Below are positions 1 to 12,254 of a DNA stretch of 64,000 nt, piece after piece. Position numbers and translations under genes: made by a program. Position 1 is the stretch's first letter; every line of letters begins with the position of its first letter. The notes beneath the pieces were generated by a model that was given only the letters and a program-made list of their open reading frames with translations, was not told where the DNA came from and made no database searches. Source of the DNA: Phalacrocorax aristotelis (lineage: Eukaryota; Chordata; Aves; Suliformes; Phalacrocoracidae); assembly GCF_949628215.1 (NCBI RefSeq), contig NW_027441179.1, positions 124,001 to 188,000 on the forward strand. The letters run 5' to 3'.

Positions 1-1877
1 GTCTGCCTCAACGCTCCCCCTGCGCTTTTTCATTCGTCTGCTCTGCTCTGCACCCTGCTACTGTTCTTGCCTTTCTGAGTTCTTCTCTGTCGAGCTCCCT
101 TTCCCTATTTGTGAATTCCTGTTCTTCCTGCAGCCACCGCTGTTCCCTGTGACCTCCGTCTCTCTCTGTCCAGCTCCCTGTCCCTAGGTTTTAATCCCTG
201 CCTCTGCCCGCTGTAGCCCGTCTAGGTTTTTCTCTCGGCCTCTCTCTCTGTCCGGCTCCCTCTCTCTGTGTTCTAATTCCACGTTCTCTGTCACGTAGAC
301 CCGTGCTATTTGTTTGTCCTCATCTCTCTCTGTCCAGCTCCTTGCTGCGATGTTTTATTTCTTCCCTCTCTGTCTGTCTTTGTAGCCCGTTGCCGTTGTT
401 GTTTTTTTTTTTTTTTCCCCACTTGTTTCTTCATGTGTCTCTGTCTGCCTCCCAGTGCCTGATCTTTAATTCCTCCTTCCCTGTAGGCCGCTGTTCCTTT
501 TTTCCATTCTACATTGTGTTCTCTTTGGTCTGCTGTTCTTATTCATCGATTCCCTCCTCGCCGCCCTGTGGCTTCTCCCCATTTATTGTTGCCTCTCTCT
601 CCCTCTCTCTGGCTTCTTGCCCCTGTTTTTAAAATTCCTCCCTCTCTTCTCTCTTCCCTGTTGGCCGTGTGATCTTCAGCCTTTCTCCACCTCTTTCTGC
701 CCAGCTCTCTGCGTCTATTCATTAATTCTTCCCTCTCTGCCCTGTAGCCTGTAGCTTCTGTCCTTTCTCCATCTTGCTGTCTCTGGCTTCCCCGTGACCC
801 TCTTTTAGAATTGTTTCTCTCTTCTCTCTGTACGCATTGCGATTCCTTTTGCTCTCCATCTCCCTTTGTTTTGGTGTTTTTTTTGTTGTTTTTCTGGCTC
901 CCTGTCCCTAATTGTTAATTCTCTGCCTTCTCATGCTCTGTACCACGTAGCCCCATGGTTTGTTTTGTGGTGTTCCCTCCCCGGCCCCTTCCCTCCGTCG
1001 TTGGCCGTCTCGGCTCCCTGTCCCCGTGGCTTCATTCTTCCCTTTCTGCCCTGTTCTTGTCGCTTATCTTGTCTGTCTCCATCTCGCTCGGTCCAGCTTC
1101 CTGCCCCTGTTCTTCTTTCCTCCCTCGCTGTCGTGCTGCCTGCCCCAGGTTCTTTGTGCGTCTCCAGCCTGCTCCTCATCCTTCTTTGTTGGTCTGTGTC
1201 CTGCTCTTCCCCTCTCTCTGCTGCTTTTATCTCCACCTCCGTCAGGCTCCCTGTCCTCCTCTGGCCATCCTGTTCCCTGCCTCGTGCCTTCTCACTACAC
1301 GCACACACGCCCCCCCCGCCCCCGTCCAGCCGGATGCTGCTCTTCTCTCCTCCTACTGTCCTGTGCCCTGCTCCTCACCTTTGGTGGCCTCCCCCTCTGC
1401 CCAGCAGCCCGTCGCTCCAGGAGCCAGGCGACGGACGGTCCGTTCCCTGCCAAACCGGGACAAGCGCGTGCCGTGGCTTAGCCTCAGCTGGCAACTCTGC
1501 ACCAGGGAGCTGCTTGCTCGCTCCACCCTCAGTGGGCTGGGGGAGAGAGCTGGAAGGGTAAAAGTGAGAAAAATCATGGGTTGAGATCAAGACGGTTTAA
1601 TAGGTAAAGCAAAAGCTGTGCGTGGAAGCAAAGCAAGGAATTAATTCGCTCCTCCTTTTCGGCGGGCAGGTGTTGAGCTGTTTCTGGGAAAGCAGGGCTC
1701 TGTCATGTGTAACGGTTAGTTAGGAAGAGAAATGCCGTAGCCCCCAAGGACTCCCCCTTCTTCCCACAGTTGGAACCCGCAGTTCGGTACGGGCGTGTAG
1801 TGCACGAGCGAGCTAGGCTATGTGCCGAGGAAGCCTCATCTCGTAAGAGCTGTAAGACACCCCCGTGTTCTCTTCAG

Positions 1878-1987
1878 GTGGAGGTCGGCCTAGAGTCTGG
1901 AGCTGCAGAAGAGGCAGGGAGGAGAGGAGGGGAAAGAAGCATGTGAACGGCTAAATTGTGCCAGCAGCGCTGAGAGCGAGAGTCGCG
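1878..1987 (+). other. 110-nt exon-like block present in every unit (unit 1 copy)
   Basis: Bounded by a good 3' splice site (TTCTCTTCAG before 1878) and a good 5' splice site (GTGAGTCC from 1988). Identical blocks occur at 4942-5051, 8005-8114, 11069-11178 and 14128-14237 in short units, and at 19128-19237, 24182-24291 and 29342-29451 in long units. In long units it is the fourth exon of the predicted transcript. In short units the promoter module is missing, so the block is an orphan exon. It contains an in-frame TAA for the candidate small ORF. Confidence 0.45.
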
Positions 1988-2323
1988 GTGAGTCCTGGGC
2001 CAGTGGGGCCCCGTTGCCTCTCTTGTACGTCCTGGGCCCTCCCTGTCTCTCCCCCGGCCCCCTCTCTTTCCTTACCTGCTGCAAAATTATTTTTTTTTTG
2101 CGCCCCCCCCGCACCTTCTTTCTCCGTCTCGCTCTGAGTGGCTCCCTGCCTCCCCGTCTTTTCAGTCCTCCCTCTCTCTGTCCTGTAGCCTGTGGCTACT
2201 TGTTCTTTCTCCGCCTCTCTCTGCCTGGCTCTGGCTCCGTTTTTATTTTTTTACTCCTCCTGCTCTGTCCTGTAGCCTGTCGGTATTTTTGTCTTTCTCT
2301 GGCTCTCTCGGTCTGACTCCCTG

Positions 2324-2851
2324 TGTTACCGAAAAACACGGTAAAATCGGAAACAACTCCTCAACGCCAATTTAGTATTAAAGAGCAGGCATTCTTTATT
2401 CACGGCGCCGGATGCACGGGGGATCGCTCCTCCTGGCGTGCGTACCTCACGCACCTTTCCCGTTCAATTTGTAGATCAAAATTTTACGTATTCATACGTA
2501 TTCATTATTGTCCTGTCTGCTGATCGGTACAAACTTGCTCGTTCCGTATGTAAATCGCTGCGCAGGCTCGGTGGTGGTCCGTGAGTCGGTGGTCGCGATC
2601 TCCCCCTGCCAGAATTGCCTTTTACCTTCTTGGCTGTTAATCTTGGCAGTCTTGGCTAGTTCTCTCAGTCCGCTCCACGAAACCGCGTTTTGTCGTCCTT
2701 TTCTGACAGAAGCACGTTGTCTGTTGTTCTGCTGACGTTAACGATCGCCTAGGGACTAAAATGCAGATCGACAGGTGCGCTGATTCGTACGCTCCATGTT
2801 CCCGTAATGGAACACCGTCTCTGGTTGGCTGATTTCATCGCTTTGGTTACA
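2324..2851 (-). mobile_element. ERV solo LTR in unit 1
   Basis: A non-pyrimidine-rich block in every complete unit. Read on the minus strand it has an AATAAA polyadenylation signal (TTTATT at 2395-2400 on +) about 70 bases before a GGTAACA end, as in an avian retroviral LTR. The minus-strand 3' end (TGTTACC at 2324 on +) is clear. The other end, set at GGTTACA, is approximate. No internal retroviral genes are attached. I recognise the style but cannot name the family. Confidence 0.7.
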
Positions 2852-3062
2852 CCTGTTCCTGTTGTTCAGTTTCTTCTTTTTTGGCTTTGTGTGATTCTCT
2901 CTGTGATTCTGTTTTTCTCTGCCTCGCTTTTCCCAGCTCCCCGTCCCTCACTTGGAATGCCCGTTGTCCTTCACCAGCTCACTCTCCCTTGGTTGCCATC
3001 CCCGTTTCTGAATTCCTCCTGCTTTGCCACGTAGCCCGTGACTTTTTTCTTAATCTCTCTCT

Positions 3063-6000
3063 GTCTGCCTCAACGCTCCCCCCGCGCTTTTTCATTCGTC
3101 TGCTCTGCTCTGCACCCTGCTACTGTTCTTGCCTTTCTGAGTTCTTCTCTGTCGAGCTCCCTTTCCCTATTTGTGGATTCCTGTTCTTCCTGCAGCCACC
3201 GCTGTTCCCTGTGACCTCCGTCTCTCTCTGTCCAGCTCCCTGTCCCTAGGTTTTAATCCCTGCCTCTGCCCGCTGTAGCCCGTCTAGGTTTTTCTCTCGG
3301 CCTCTCTCTCTGTCCGGCTCCCTCTCTCTGTGTTCTAAGTCCACGTTCTCTGTCACGTAGACCCGTGCTATTTGTTTGTCCTCATCTCTCTCTGTCCAGC
3401 TCCTTGCTGCGATGTTTTATTTCTTCCCTCTCTGTCTGTCTTTGTAGCCCGTTGCCGTTGTTGGTTTGTTTTTTTTTTTTTCCCACTTGTTTCTTCATGT
3501 GTCTCTGTCTGCCTCCCAGTGCCTGATCTTTAATTCCTCCTTCCCTGTAGGCCGCTGTTCCTTTTTTCCATTCTACATTGTGTTCTCTTTGGTCTGCTGT
3601 TCTTATTCATCGATTCCCTCCTCGCTGCCCTGTGGCTTGTCCCCATTTATTGTTGCCTCTCTCTCCCTCTCTCTGGCTTCTTGCCCCTGTTTTTAAAATT
3701 CCTCCCTCTCTTCTCTCTTCCCTGTTGGCCGTGTGATCTTCAGCCTTTCTCCACCTCTTTCTGCCCAGCTCTCTGCGTCTATTCATTAATTCTTCCCTCT
3801 CTGCCCTGTAGCCTGTAGCTTCTGTCCTTTCTCCATCTTGCTGTCTCTGGCTTCCCCGTGACCCTCTTTTAGAATTGTTTCTCTCTTCTCTCTGTACGCA
3901 TTGCGATTCCTTTTGCTCTCCATCTCCCTTTGTTTTGGTGTTTTTTTTGTTGTTTTTCTGGCTCCCTGTCCCTAATTGTTAATTCTCTGCCTTCTCATGC
4001 TCTGTACCACGTAGCCCCATGGTTTGTTTTGTGGTGTTCCCTCCCCGGCCCCTTCCCTCCGTCGTTGGCCGTCTCGGCTCCCTGTCCCCGTGGCTTCATT
4101 CTTCCCTTTCTGCCCTGTTCTTGTCGCTTATCTTGTCTGTCTCCATCTCGCTCGGTCCAGCTTCCTGCCCCTGTTCTTCTTTCCTCCCTCGCTGTCGTGC
4201 TGCCTGCCCCAGGTTCTTTGTGCGTCTCCAGCCTGCTCCTCATCCTTCTTTGTTGGTCTGTGTCCTGCTCTTCCCCTCTCTCTGCTGCTTTTATCTCCAC
4301 CTCCGTCAGGCTCCCTGTCCTCCTCTGGCCATCCTGTTCCCTGCCTCGTGCCTTCTCACTACACGCACACACGCCCCCCCCGCCCCCGTCCAGCCGGATG
4401 CTGCTCTTCTCTCCTCCTACTGTCCTGTGCCCTGCTCCTCACCTTTGGTGGCCTCCCCCTCTGCCCAGCAGCCCGTCGCTCCAGGAGCCAGGCGACGGAC
4501 GGTCCGTTCCCTGCCAAACCGGGACAAGCGCGTGCCGTGGCTTAGCCTCAGCTGGCAACTCTGCACCAGGGAGCTGCTTGCTCGCTCCACCCTCAGTGGG
4601 CTGGGGGAGAGAGCTGGAAGGGTAAAAGTGAGAAAAATCATGGGTTGAGATCAAGACGGTTTAATAGGTAAAGCAAAAGCTGTGTGTGGAAGCAAAGCAA
4701 GGAATTAATTCGCTCCTCCTTTTCGGCGGGCAGGTGTTGAGCTGTTTCTGGGAAAGCAGGGCTCTGTCATGTGTAACGGTTAGTTAGGAAGAGAAATGCC
4801 GTAGCCCCCAAGGACTCCCCCTTCTTCCCACAGTTGGAACCCGCAGTTCGGTACGGGCGTGTAGTGCACGAGCGAGCTAGGCTACGTGCCGAGGAAGCCT
4901 CATCTCGTAAGAGCTGTAAGACACCCCCGTGTTCTCTTCAGGTGGAGGTCGGCCTAGAGTCTGGAGCTGCAGAAGAGGCAGGGAGGAGAGGAGGGGAAAG
5001 AAGCATGTGAACGGCTAAATTGTGCCAGCAGCGCTGAGAGCGAGAGTCGCGGTGAGTCCTGGGCCAGTGGGGCCCCGTTGCCTCTCTTGTACGTCCTGGG
5101 CCCTCCCTGTCTCTCCCCCGGCCCCCTCTCTTTCCTTACCTGCTGCAAAATTATTTTTTTTTTGCGCCCCCCCCGCACCTTCTTTCTCCGTCTCGCTCTG
5201 AGTGGCTCCCTGCCTCCCCGTCTTTTCAGTCCTCCCTCTCTCTGTCCTGTAGCCTGTGGCTACTTGTTCTTTCTCCGCCTCTCTCTGCCTGGCTCTGGCT
5301 CCGTTTTTATTTTTTTACTCCTCCTGCTCTGTCCTGTAGCCTGTCGGTATTTTTGTCTTTCTCTGGCTCTCTCGGTCTGACTCCCTGTGTTACCGAAAAA
5401 CGCGGTAAAATCGGAAACAACTCCTCAACGCCAATTTAGTATTAAAGAGCAGGCATTCTTTATTCGCGGCGCCGGATGCACGGGGGATCGCTCCTCCTGG
5501 CATGCGTACCTCACGCACCTTTCCCGTTCAATTTGTAGATCAAAATTTTACGTATTCATACGTATTCATTATTGTCCTGTCTGCTGATCGGTACAAACTT
5601 GCTCGTTCCGTATGTAAATCGCTGCGCAGGCTCGGTGGTGGTCCGTGAGTCGGTGGTCGCGATCTCCCCCTGCCAGAATTGCCTTTTACCTTCTTGGCTG
5701 TTAATCTTGGCAGTCTTGGCTAGTTCTCTCAGTCCGCTCCACGAAACCGCGTTTTGTCGTCCTTTTCTGACAGAAGCACGTTGTCTGTTGTTCTGCTGAC
5801 GTTAACGATCGCCTAGGGACTAAAATGCAGATCGACAGGTGCGCTGATTCGTACGCTCCATGTTCCCGTAATGGAACACCGTCTCTGGTTGGCTGATTTC
5901 ATCGCTTTGGTTACACCTGTTCCTGTTGTTCAGTTTCTTCTTTTTTGGCTTTGTGTGATTCTCTCTGTGATTCTGTTTTTCTCTGCCTCGCTTTTCCCAG

Positions 6001-6126
6001 CTCCCCGTCCCTCACTTGGAATGCCCGTTGTCCTTCACCAGCTCACTCTCCCTTGGTTGCCATCCCCGTTTCTGAATTCCTCCTGCTTTGCCACGTAGCC
6101 CGTGACTTTTTTCTTAATCTCTCTCT
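3063..6126 (+). repeat. Array A unit 2 (short)
   Basis: Short unit of 3064 bp. It has the 'B' form of the T-run (GTTGGTTTG near 3460) and GGATTC instead of GAATTC near 3177. Otherwise it is near-identical to unit 1. Confidence 0.9.
5388..5915 (-). mobile_element. ERV solo LTR in unit 2
   Basis: Same LTR and same position in the unit as at 2324-2851. Private changes include ATTCGCGGCG near 5462 and GGCATGCG near 5499. Confidence 0.7.
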
Positions 6127-9100
6127 GTCTGCCTCAACGCTCCCCCCGCGCTTTTTCATTCGTCTGCTCTGCTCTGCACCCTGCTACTGTTCTTGCCTTT
6201 CTGAGTTCTTCTCTGTCGAGCTCCCTTTCCCTATTTGTGAATTCCTGTTCTTCCTGCAGCCACCGCTGTTCCCTGTGACCTCCGTCTCTCTCTGTCCAGC
6301 TCCCTGTCCCTAGGTTTTAATCCCTGCCTCTGCCCGCTGTAGCCCGTCTAGGTTTTTCTCTCGGCCTCTCTCTCTGTCCGGCTCCCTCTCTCTGTGTTCT
6401 AATTCCACGTTCTCTGTCACGTAGACCCGTGCTATTTGTTTGTCCTCATCTCTCTCTGTCCAGCTCCTTGCTGCGATGTTTTATTTCTTCCCTCTCTGTC
6501 TGTCTTTGTAGCCCGTTGCCGTTGTTGTTTTTTTTTTTTTTTTCCCCACTTGTTTCTTCATGTGTCTCTGTCTGCCTCCCAGTGCCTGATCTTTAATTCC
6601 TCCTTCCCTGTAGGCCGCTGTTCCTTTTTTCCATTCTACATTGTGTTCTCTTTGGTCTGCTGTTCTTATTCATCGATTCCCTCCTCGCCGCCCTGTGGCT
6701 TGTCCCCATTTATTGTTGCCTCTCTCTCCCTCTCTCTGGCTTCTTGCCCCTGTTTTTAAAATTCCTCCCTCTCTTCTCTCTTCCCTGTTGGCCGTGTGAT
6801 CTTCAGCCTTTCTCCACCTCTTTCTGCCCAGCTCTCTGCGTCTATTCATTAATTCTTCCCTCTCTGCCCTGTAGCCTGTAGCTTCTGTCCTTTCTCCATC
6901 TTGCTGTCTCTGGCTTCCCCGTGACCCTCTTTTAGAATTGTTTCTCTCTTCTCTCTGTACGCATTGCGATTCCTTTTGCTCTCCATCTCCCTTTGTTTTG
7001 GTGTTTTTTTTGTTGTTTTTCTGGCTCCCTGTCCCTAATTGTTAATTCTCTGCCTTCTCATGCTCTGTACCACGTAGCCCCATGGTTTGTTTTGTGGTGT
7101 TCCCTCCCCGGCCCCTTCCCTCCGTCGTTGGCCGTCTCGGCTCCCTGTCCCCGTGGCTTCATTCTTCCCTTTCTGCCCTGTTCTTGTCGCTTATCTTGTC
7201 TGTCTCCATCTCGCTCGGTCCAGCTTCCTGCCCCTGTTCTTCTTTCCTCCCTCGCTGTCGTGCTGCCTGCCCCAGGTTCTTTGTGCGTCTCCAGCCTGCT
7301 CCTCATCCTTCTTTGTTGGTCTGTGTCCTGCTCTTCCCCTCTCTCTGCTGCTTTTATCTCCACCTCCGTCAGGCTCCCTGTCCTCCTCTGGCCATCCTGT
7401 TCCCTGCCTCGTGCCTTCTCACTACACGCACACACGCCCCCCCCGCCCCCGTCCAGCCGGATGCTGCTCTTCTCTCCTCCTACTGTCCTGTGCCCTGCTC
7501 CTCACCTTTGGTGGCCTCCCCCTCTGCCCAGCAGCCCGTCGCTCCAGGAGCCAGGCGACGGACGGTCCGTTCCCTGCCAAACCGGGACAAGCGCGTGCCG
7601 TGGCTTAGCCTCAGCTGGCAACTCTGCACCAGGGAGCTGCTTGCTCGCTCCACCCTCAGTGGGCTGGGGGAGAGAGCTGGAAGGGTAAAAGTGAGAAAAA
7701 TCATGGGTTGAGATCAAGACGGTTTAATAGGTAAAGCAAAAGCTGTGCGTGGAAGCAAAGCAAGGAATTAATTCGCTCCTCCTTTTCGGCGGGCAGGTGT
7801 TGAGCTGTTTCTGGGAAAGCAGGGCTCTGTCATGTGTAACGGTTAGTTAGGAAGAGAAATGCCGTAGCCCCCAAGGACTCCCCCTTCTTCCCACAGTTGG
7901 AACCCGCAGTTCGGTACGGGCGTGTAGTGCACGAGCGAGCTAGGCTACGTGCCGAGGAAGCCTCATCTCGTAAGAGCTGTAAGACACCCCCGTGTTCTCT
8001 TCAGGTGGAGGTCGGCCTAGAGTCTGGAGCTGCAGAAGAGGCAGGGAGGAGAGGAGGGGAAAGAAGCATGTGAACGGCTAAATTGTGCCAGCAGCGCTGA
8101 GAGCGAGAGTCGCGGTGAGTCCTGGGCCAGTGGGGCCCCGTTGCCTCTCTTGTACGTCCTGGGCCCTCCCTGTCTCTCCCCCGGCCCCCTCTCTTTCCTT
8201 ACCTGCTGCAAAATTATTTTTTTTTTGCGCCCCCCCCGCACCTTCTTTCTCCGTCTCGCTCTGAGTGGCTCCCTGCCTCCCCGTCTTTTCAGTCCTCCCT
8301 CTCTCTGTCCTGTAGCCTGTGGCTACTTGTTCTTTCTCCGCCTCTCTCTGCCTGGCTCTGGCTCCGTTTTTATTTTTTTACTCCTCCTGCTCTGTCCTGT
8401 AGCCTGTCGGTATTTTTGTCTTTCTCTGGCTCTCTCGGTCTGACTCCCTGTGTTACCGAAAAACGCGGTAAAATCGGAAACAACTCCTCAACGCCAATTT
8501 AGTATTAAAGAGCAGGCATTCTTTATTCACGGCGCCGGATGCACGGGGGATCGCTCCTCCTGGCGTGCGTACCTCACGCACCTTTCCCGTTCAATTTGTA
8601 GATCAAAATTTTACGTATTCATACGTATTCATTATTGTCCTGTCTGCTGATCGGTACAAACTTGCTCGTTCCGTATGTAAATCGCTGCGCAGGCTCGGTG
8701 GTGGTCCGTGAGTCGGTGGTCGCGATCTCCCCCTGCCAGAATTGCCTTTTACCTTCTTGGCTGTTAATCTTGGCAGTCTTGGCTAGTTCTCTCAGTCCGC
8801 TCCACGAAACCGCGTTTTGTCGTCCTTTTCTGACAGAAGCACGTTGTCTGTTGTTCTGCTGACGTTAACGATCGCCTAGGGACTAAAATGCAGATCGACA
8901 GGTGCGCTGATTCGTACGCTCCATGTTCCCGTAATGGAACACCGTCTCTGGTTGGCTGATTTCATCGCTTTGGTTACACCTGTTCCTGTTGTTCAGTTTC
9001 TTCTTTTTTGGCTTTGTGTGATTCTCTCTGTGATTCTGTTTTTCTCTGCCTCGCTTTTCCCAGCTCCCCGTCCCTCACTTGGAATGCCCGTTGTCCTTCA

Positions 9101-9189
9101 CCAGCTCACTCTCCCTTGGTTGCCATCCCCGTTTCTGAATTCCTCCTGCTTTGCCACGTAGCCCGTGACTTTTTTCTTAATCTCTCTCT
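6127..9189 (+). repeat. Array A unit 3 (short)
   Basis: Short unit of 3063 bp. The T-run returns to the 'A' form (near 6523), as in unit 1, and so does the GCCGCCCTG variant near 6688. Confidence 0.9.
8451..8978 (-). mobile_element. ERV solo LTR in unit 3
   Basis: Same LTR and same position in the unit; AATAAA on the minus strand is intact. Confidence 0.7.
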
Positions 9190-12100
9190 GTCTGCCTCAA
9201 CGCTCCCCCCGCGCTTTTTCATTCGTCTGCTCTGCTCTGCACCCTGCTACTGTTCTTGCCTTTCTGAGTTCTTCTCTGTCGAGCTCCCTTTCCCTATTTG
9301 TGAATTCCTGTTCTTCCTGCAGCCACCGCTGTTCCCTGTGACCTCCGTCTCTCTCTGTCCAGCTCCCTGTCCCTAGGTTTTAATCCCTGCCTCTGTCCGC
9401 TGTAGCCCGTCTAGGTTTTTCTCTCGGCCTCTCTCTCTGTCCGGCTCCCTCTCTCTGTGTTCTAATTCCACGTTCTCTGTCACGTAGACCCGTGCTATTT
9501 GTTTGTCCTCATCTCTCTCTGTCCAGCTCCTTGCTGCGATGTTTTATTTCTTCCCTCTCTGTCTGTCTTTGTAGCCCGTTGCCGTTGTTGGTTTGTTTTT
9601 TTTTTTTTCCCACTTGTTTCTTCATGTGTCTCTGTCTGCCTCCCAGTGCCTGATCTTTAATTCCTCCTTCCCTGTAGGCCGCTGTTCCTTTTTTCCATTC
9701 TACATTGTGTTCTCTTTGGTCTGCTGTTCTTATTCATCGATTCCCTCCTCGCTGCCCTGTGGCTTGTCCCCATTTATTGTTGCCTCTCTCTCCCTCTCTC
9801 TGGCTTCTTGCCCCTGTTTTTAAAATTCCTCCCTCTCTTCTCTCTTCCCTGTTGGCCGTGTGATCTTCAGCCTTTCTCCACCTCTTTCTGCCCAGCTCTC
9901 TGCGTCTATTCATTAATTCTTCCCTCTCTGCCCTGTAGCCTGTAGCTTCTGTCCTTTCTCCATCTTGCTGTCTCTGGCTTCCCCGTGACCCTCTTTTAGA
10001 ATTGTTTCTCTCTTCTCTCTGTACGCATTGAGATTCCTTTTGCTCTCCATCTCCCTTTGTTTTGGTGTTTTTTTTGTTGTTTTTCTGGCTCCCTGTCCCT
10101 AATTGTTAATTCTCTGCCTTCTCATGCTCTGTACCACGTAGCCCCATGGTTTGTTTTGTGGTGTTCCCTCCCCGGCCCCTTCCCTCCGTCGTTGGCTGTC
10201 TCGGCTCCCTGTCCCCGTGGCTTCATTCTTCCCTTTCTGCCCTGTTCTTGTCGCTTATCTTGTCTGTCTCCATCTCGCTCGGTCCAGCTTCCTGCCCCTG
10301 TTCTTCTTTCCTCCCTCGCTGTCGTGCTGCCTGCCCCAGGTTCTTTGTGCGTCTCCAGCCTGCTCCTCATCCTTCTTTGTTGGTCTGTGTCCTGCTCTTC
10401 CCCTCTCTCTGCTGCTTTTATCTCCACCTCCGTCAGGCTCCCTGTCCTCCTCTGGCCATCCTGTTCCCTGCCTCGTGCCTTCTCACTACACGCACACACG
10501 CCCCCCCCGCCCCCGTCCAGCCGGATGCTGCTCTTCTCTCCTCCTACTGTCCTGTGCCCTGCTCCTCACCTTTGGTGGCCTCCCCCTCTGCCCAGCAGCC
10601 CGTCGCTCCAGGAGCCAGGCGACGGACGGTCCGTTCCCTGCCAAACCGGGACAAGCGCGTGCCGTGGCTTAGCCTCAGCTGGCAACTCTGCACCAGGGAG
10701 CTGCTTGCTCGCTCCACCCTCAGTGGGCTGGGGGAGAGAGCTGGAAGGGTAAAAGTGAGAAAAATCATGGGTTGAGATCAAGACGGTTTAATAGGTAAAG
10801 CAAAAGCTGTGCGTGGAAGCAAAGCAAGGAATTAATTCGCTCCTCCTTTTCGGCGGGCAGGTGTTGAGCTGTTTCTGGGAAAGCAGGGCTCTGTCATGTG
10901 TAACGGTTAGTTAGGAAGAGAAATGCCGTAGCCCCCAAGGACTCCCCCTTCTTCCCACAGTTGGAACCCGCAGTTCGGTACGGGCGTGTAGTGCACGAGC
11001 GAGCTAGGCTACGTGCCGAGGAAGCCTCATCTCGTAAGAGCTGTAAGACACCCCCGTGTTCTCTTCAGGTGGAGGTCGGCCTAGAGTCTGGAGCTGCAGA
11101 AGAGGCAGGGAGGAGAGGAGGGGAAAGAAGCATGTGAACGGCTAAATTGTGCCAGCAGCGCTGAGAGCGAGAGTCGCGGTGAGTCCTGGGCCAGTGGGGC
11201 CCCGTTGCCTCTCTTGTACGTCCTGGGCCCTCCCTGTCTCTCCCCCGGCCCCCTCTCTTTCCTTACCTGCTGCAAAATTATTTTTTTTTTGCGCCCCCCC
11301 CCGCACCTTCTTTCTCCGTCTCGCTCTGAGTGGCTCCCTGCCTCCCCGTCTTTTCAGTCCTCCCTCTCTCTGTCCTGTAGCCTGTGGCTACTTGTTCTTT
11401 CTCCGCCTCTCTCTGCCTGGCTCTGGCTCCGTTTTTATTTTTTTACTCCTCCTGCTCTGTCCTGTAGCCTGTCGGTATTTTTGTCTTTCTCTGGCTCTCT
11501 CGGTCTGACTCCCTGTGTTACCGAAAAACGCGGTAAAATCGGAAACAACTCCTCAACGCCAATTTAGTATTAAAGAGCAGGCATTCTTTATTCACGGCGC
11601 CGGATGCACGGGGGATCGCTCCTCCTGGCGTGCGTACCTCACGCACCTTTCCCGTTCAATTTGTAGATCAAAATTTTACGTATTCATACGTATTCATTAT
11701 TGTCCTGTCTGCTGATCGGTACAAACTTGCTCGTTCCGTATGTAAATCGCTGCGCAGGCTCGGTGGTGGTCCGTGAGTCGGTGGTCGCGATCTCCCCCTG
11801 CCAGAATTGCCTTTTACCTTCTTGGCTGTTAATCTTGGCAGTCTTGGCTAGTTCTCTCAGTCCGCTCCACGAAACCGCGTTTTGTCGTCCTTTTCTGACA
11901 GAAGCACGTTGTCTGTTGTTCTGCTGACGTTAACGATCGCCTAGGGACTAAAATGCAGATCGACAGGTGCGCTGATTCGTACGCTCCATGTTCCCGTAAT
12001 GGAACACCGTCTCTGGTTGGCTGATTTCATCGCTTTGGTTACACCTGTTCCTGTTGTTCAGTTTCTTCTTTTTTGGCTTTGTGTGATTCTCTCTGTGATT

Positions 12101-12254
12101 CTGTTTTTCTCTGCCTCGCTTTTCCCAGCTCCCCGTCCCTCACTTGGAATGCCCGTTGTCCTTCACCAGCTCACTCTCCCTTGGTTGCCATCCCCGTTTC
12201 TGAATTCCTCCTGCTTTGCCACGTAGCCCGTGACTTTTTTCTTAATCTCTCTCT
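9190..12254 (+). repeat. Array A unit 4 (short)
   Basis: Short unit of 3065 bp with the 'B' T-run, a private A in GCATTGAGATT near 10030 and GGCTGTCTC near 10194. The C-run near 11294 is one base longer than in units 1-3. Confidence 0.9.
11516..12043 (-). mobile_element. ERV solo LTR in unit 4
   Basis: Same LTR and same position in the unit; near-identical to the unit 3 copy. Confidence 0.7.

Larger units (their letters stand above)
1..3062 (+). repeat. Array A unit 1 (short)
   Basis: Short unit of 3062 bp, cut by the window edge in the phase used. It has the 'A' form of the T-run near 400 (GTTGTTGTTTT) and GAATTC near 113. The LTR lies at 2324-2851. The short-unit junction reads TTCCCACAGTTGGAACCCGC near 1767. 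Confidence 0.9.

Noticed and set aside
866..1561. 231-codon and overlapping 209/173-codon frames repeated in every array A unit
   Set aside because: Ser/Leu/Pro/Cys-rich translations of C/T-rich DNA in three frames at once, with no domain and no start or splice context. Repetition of the unit explains their recurrence, and unit 6 breaks them at the C-tract.
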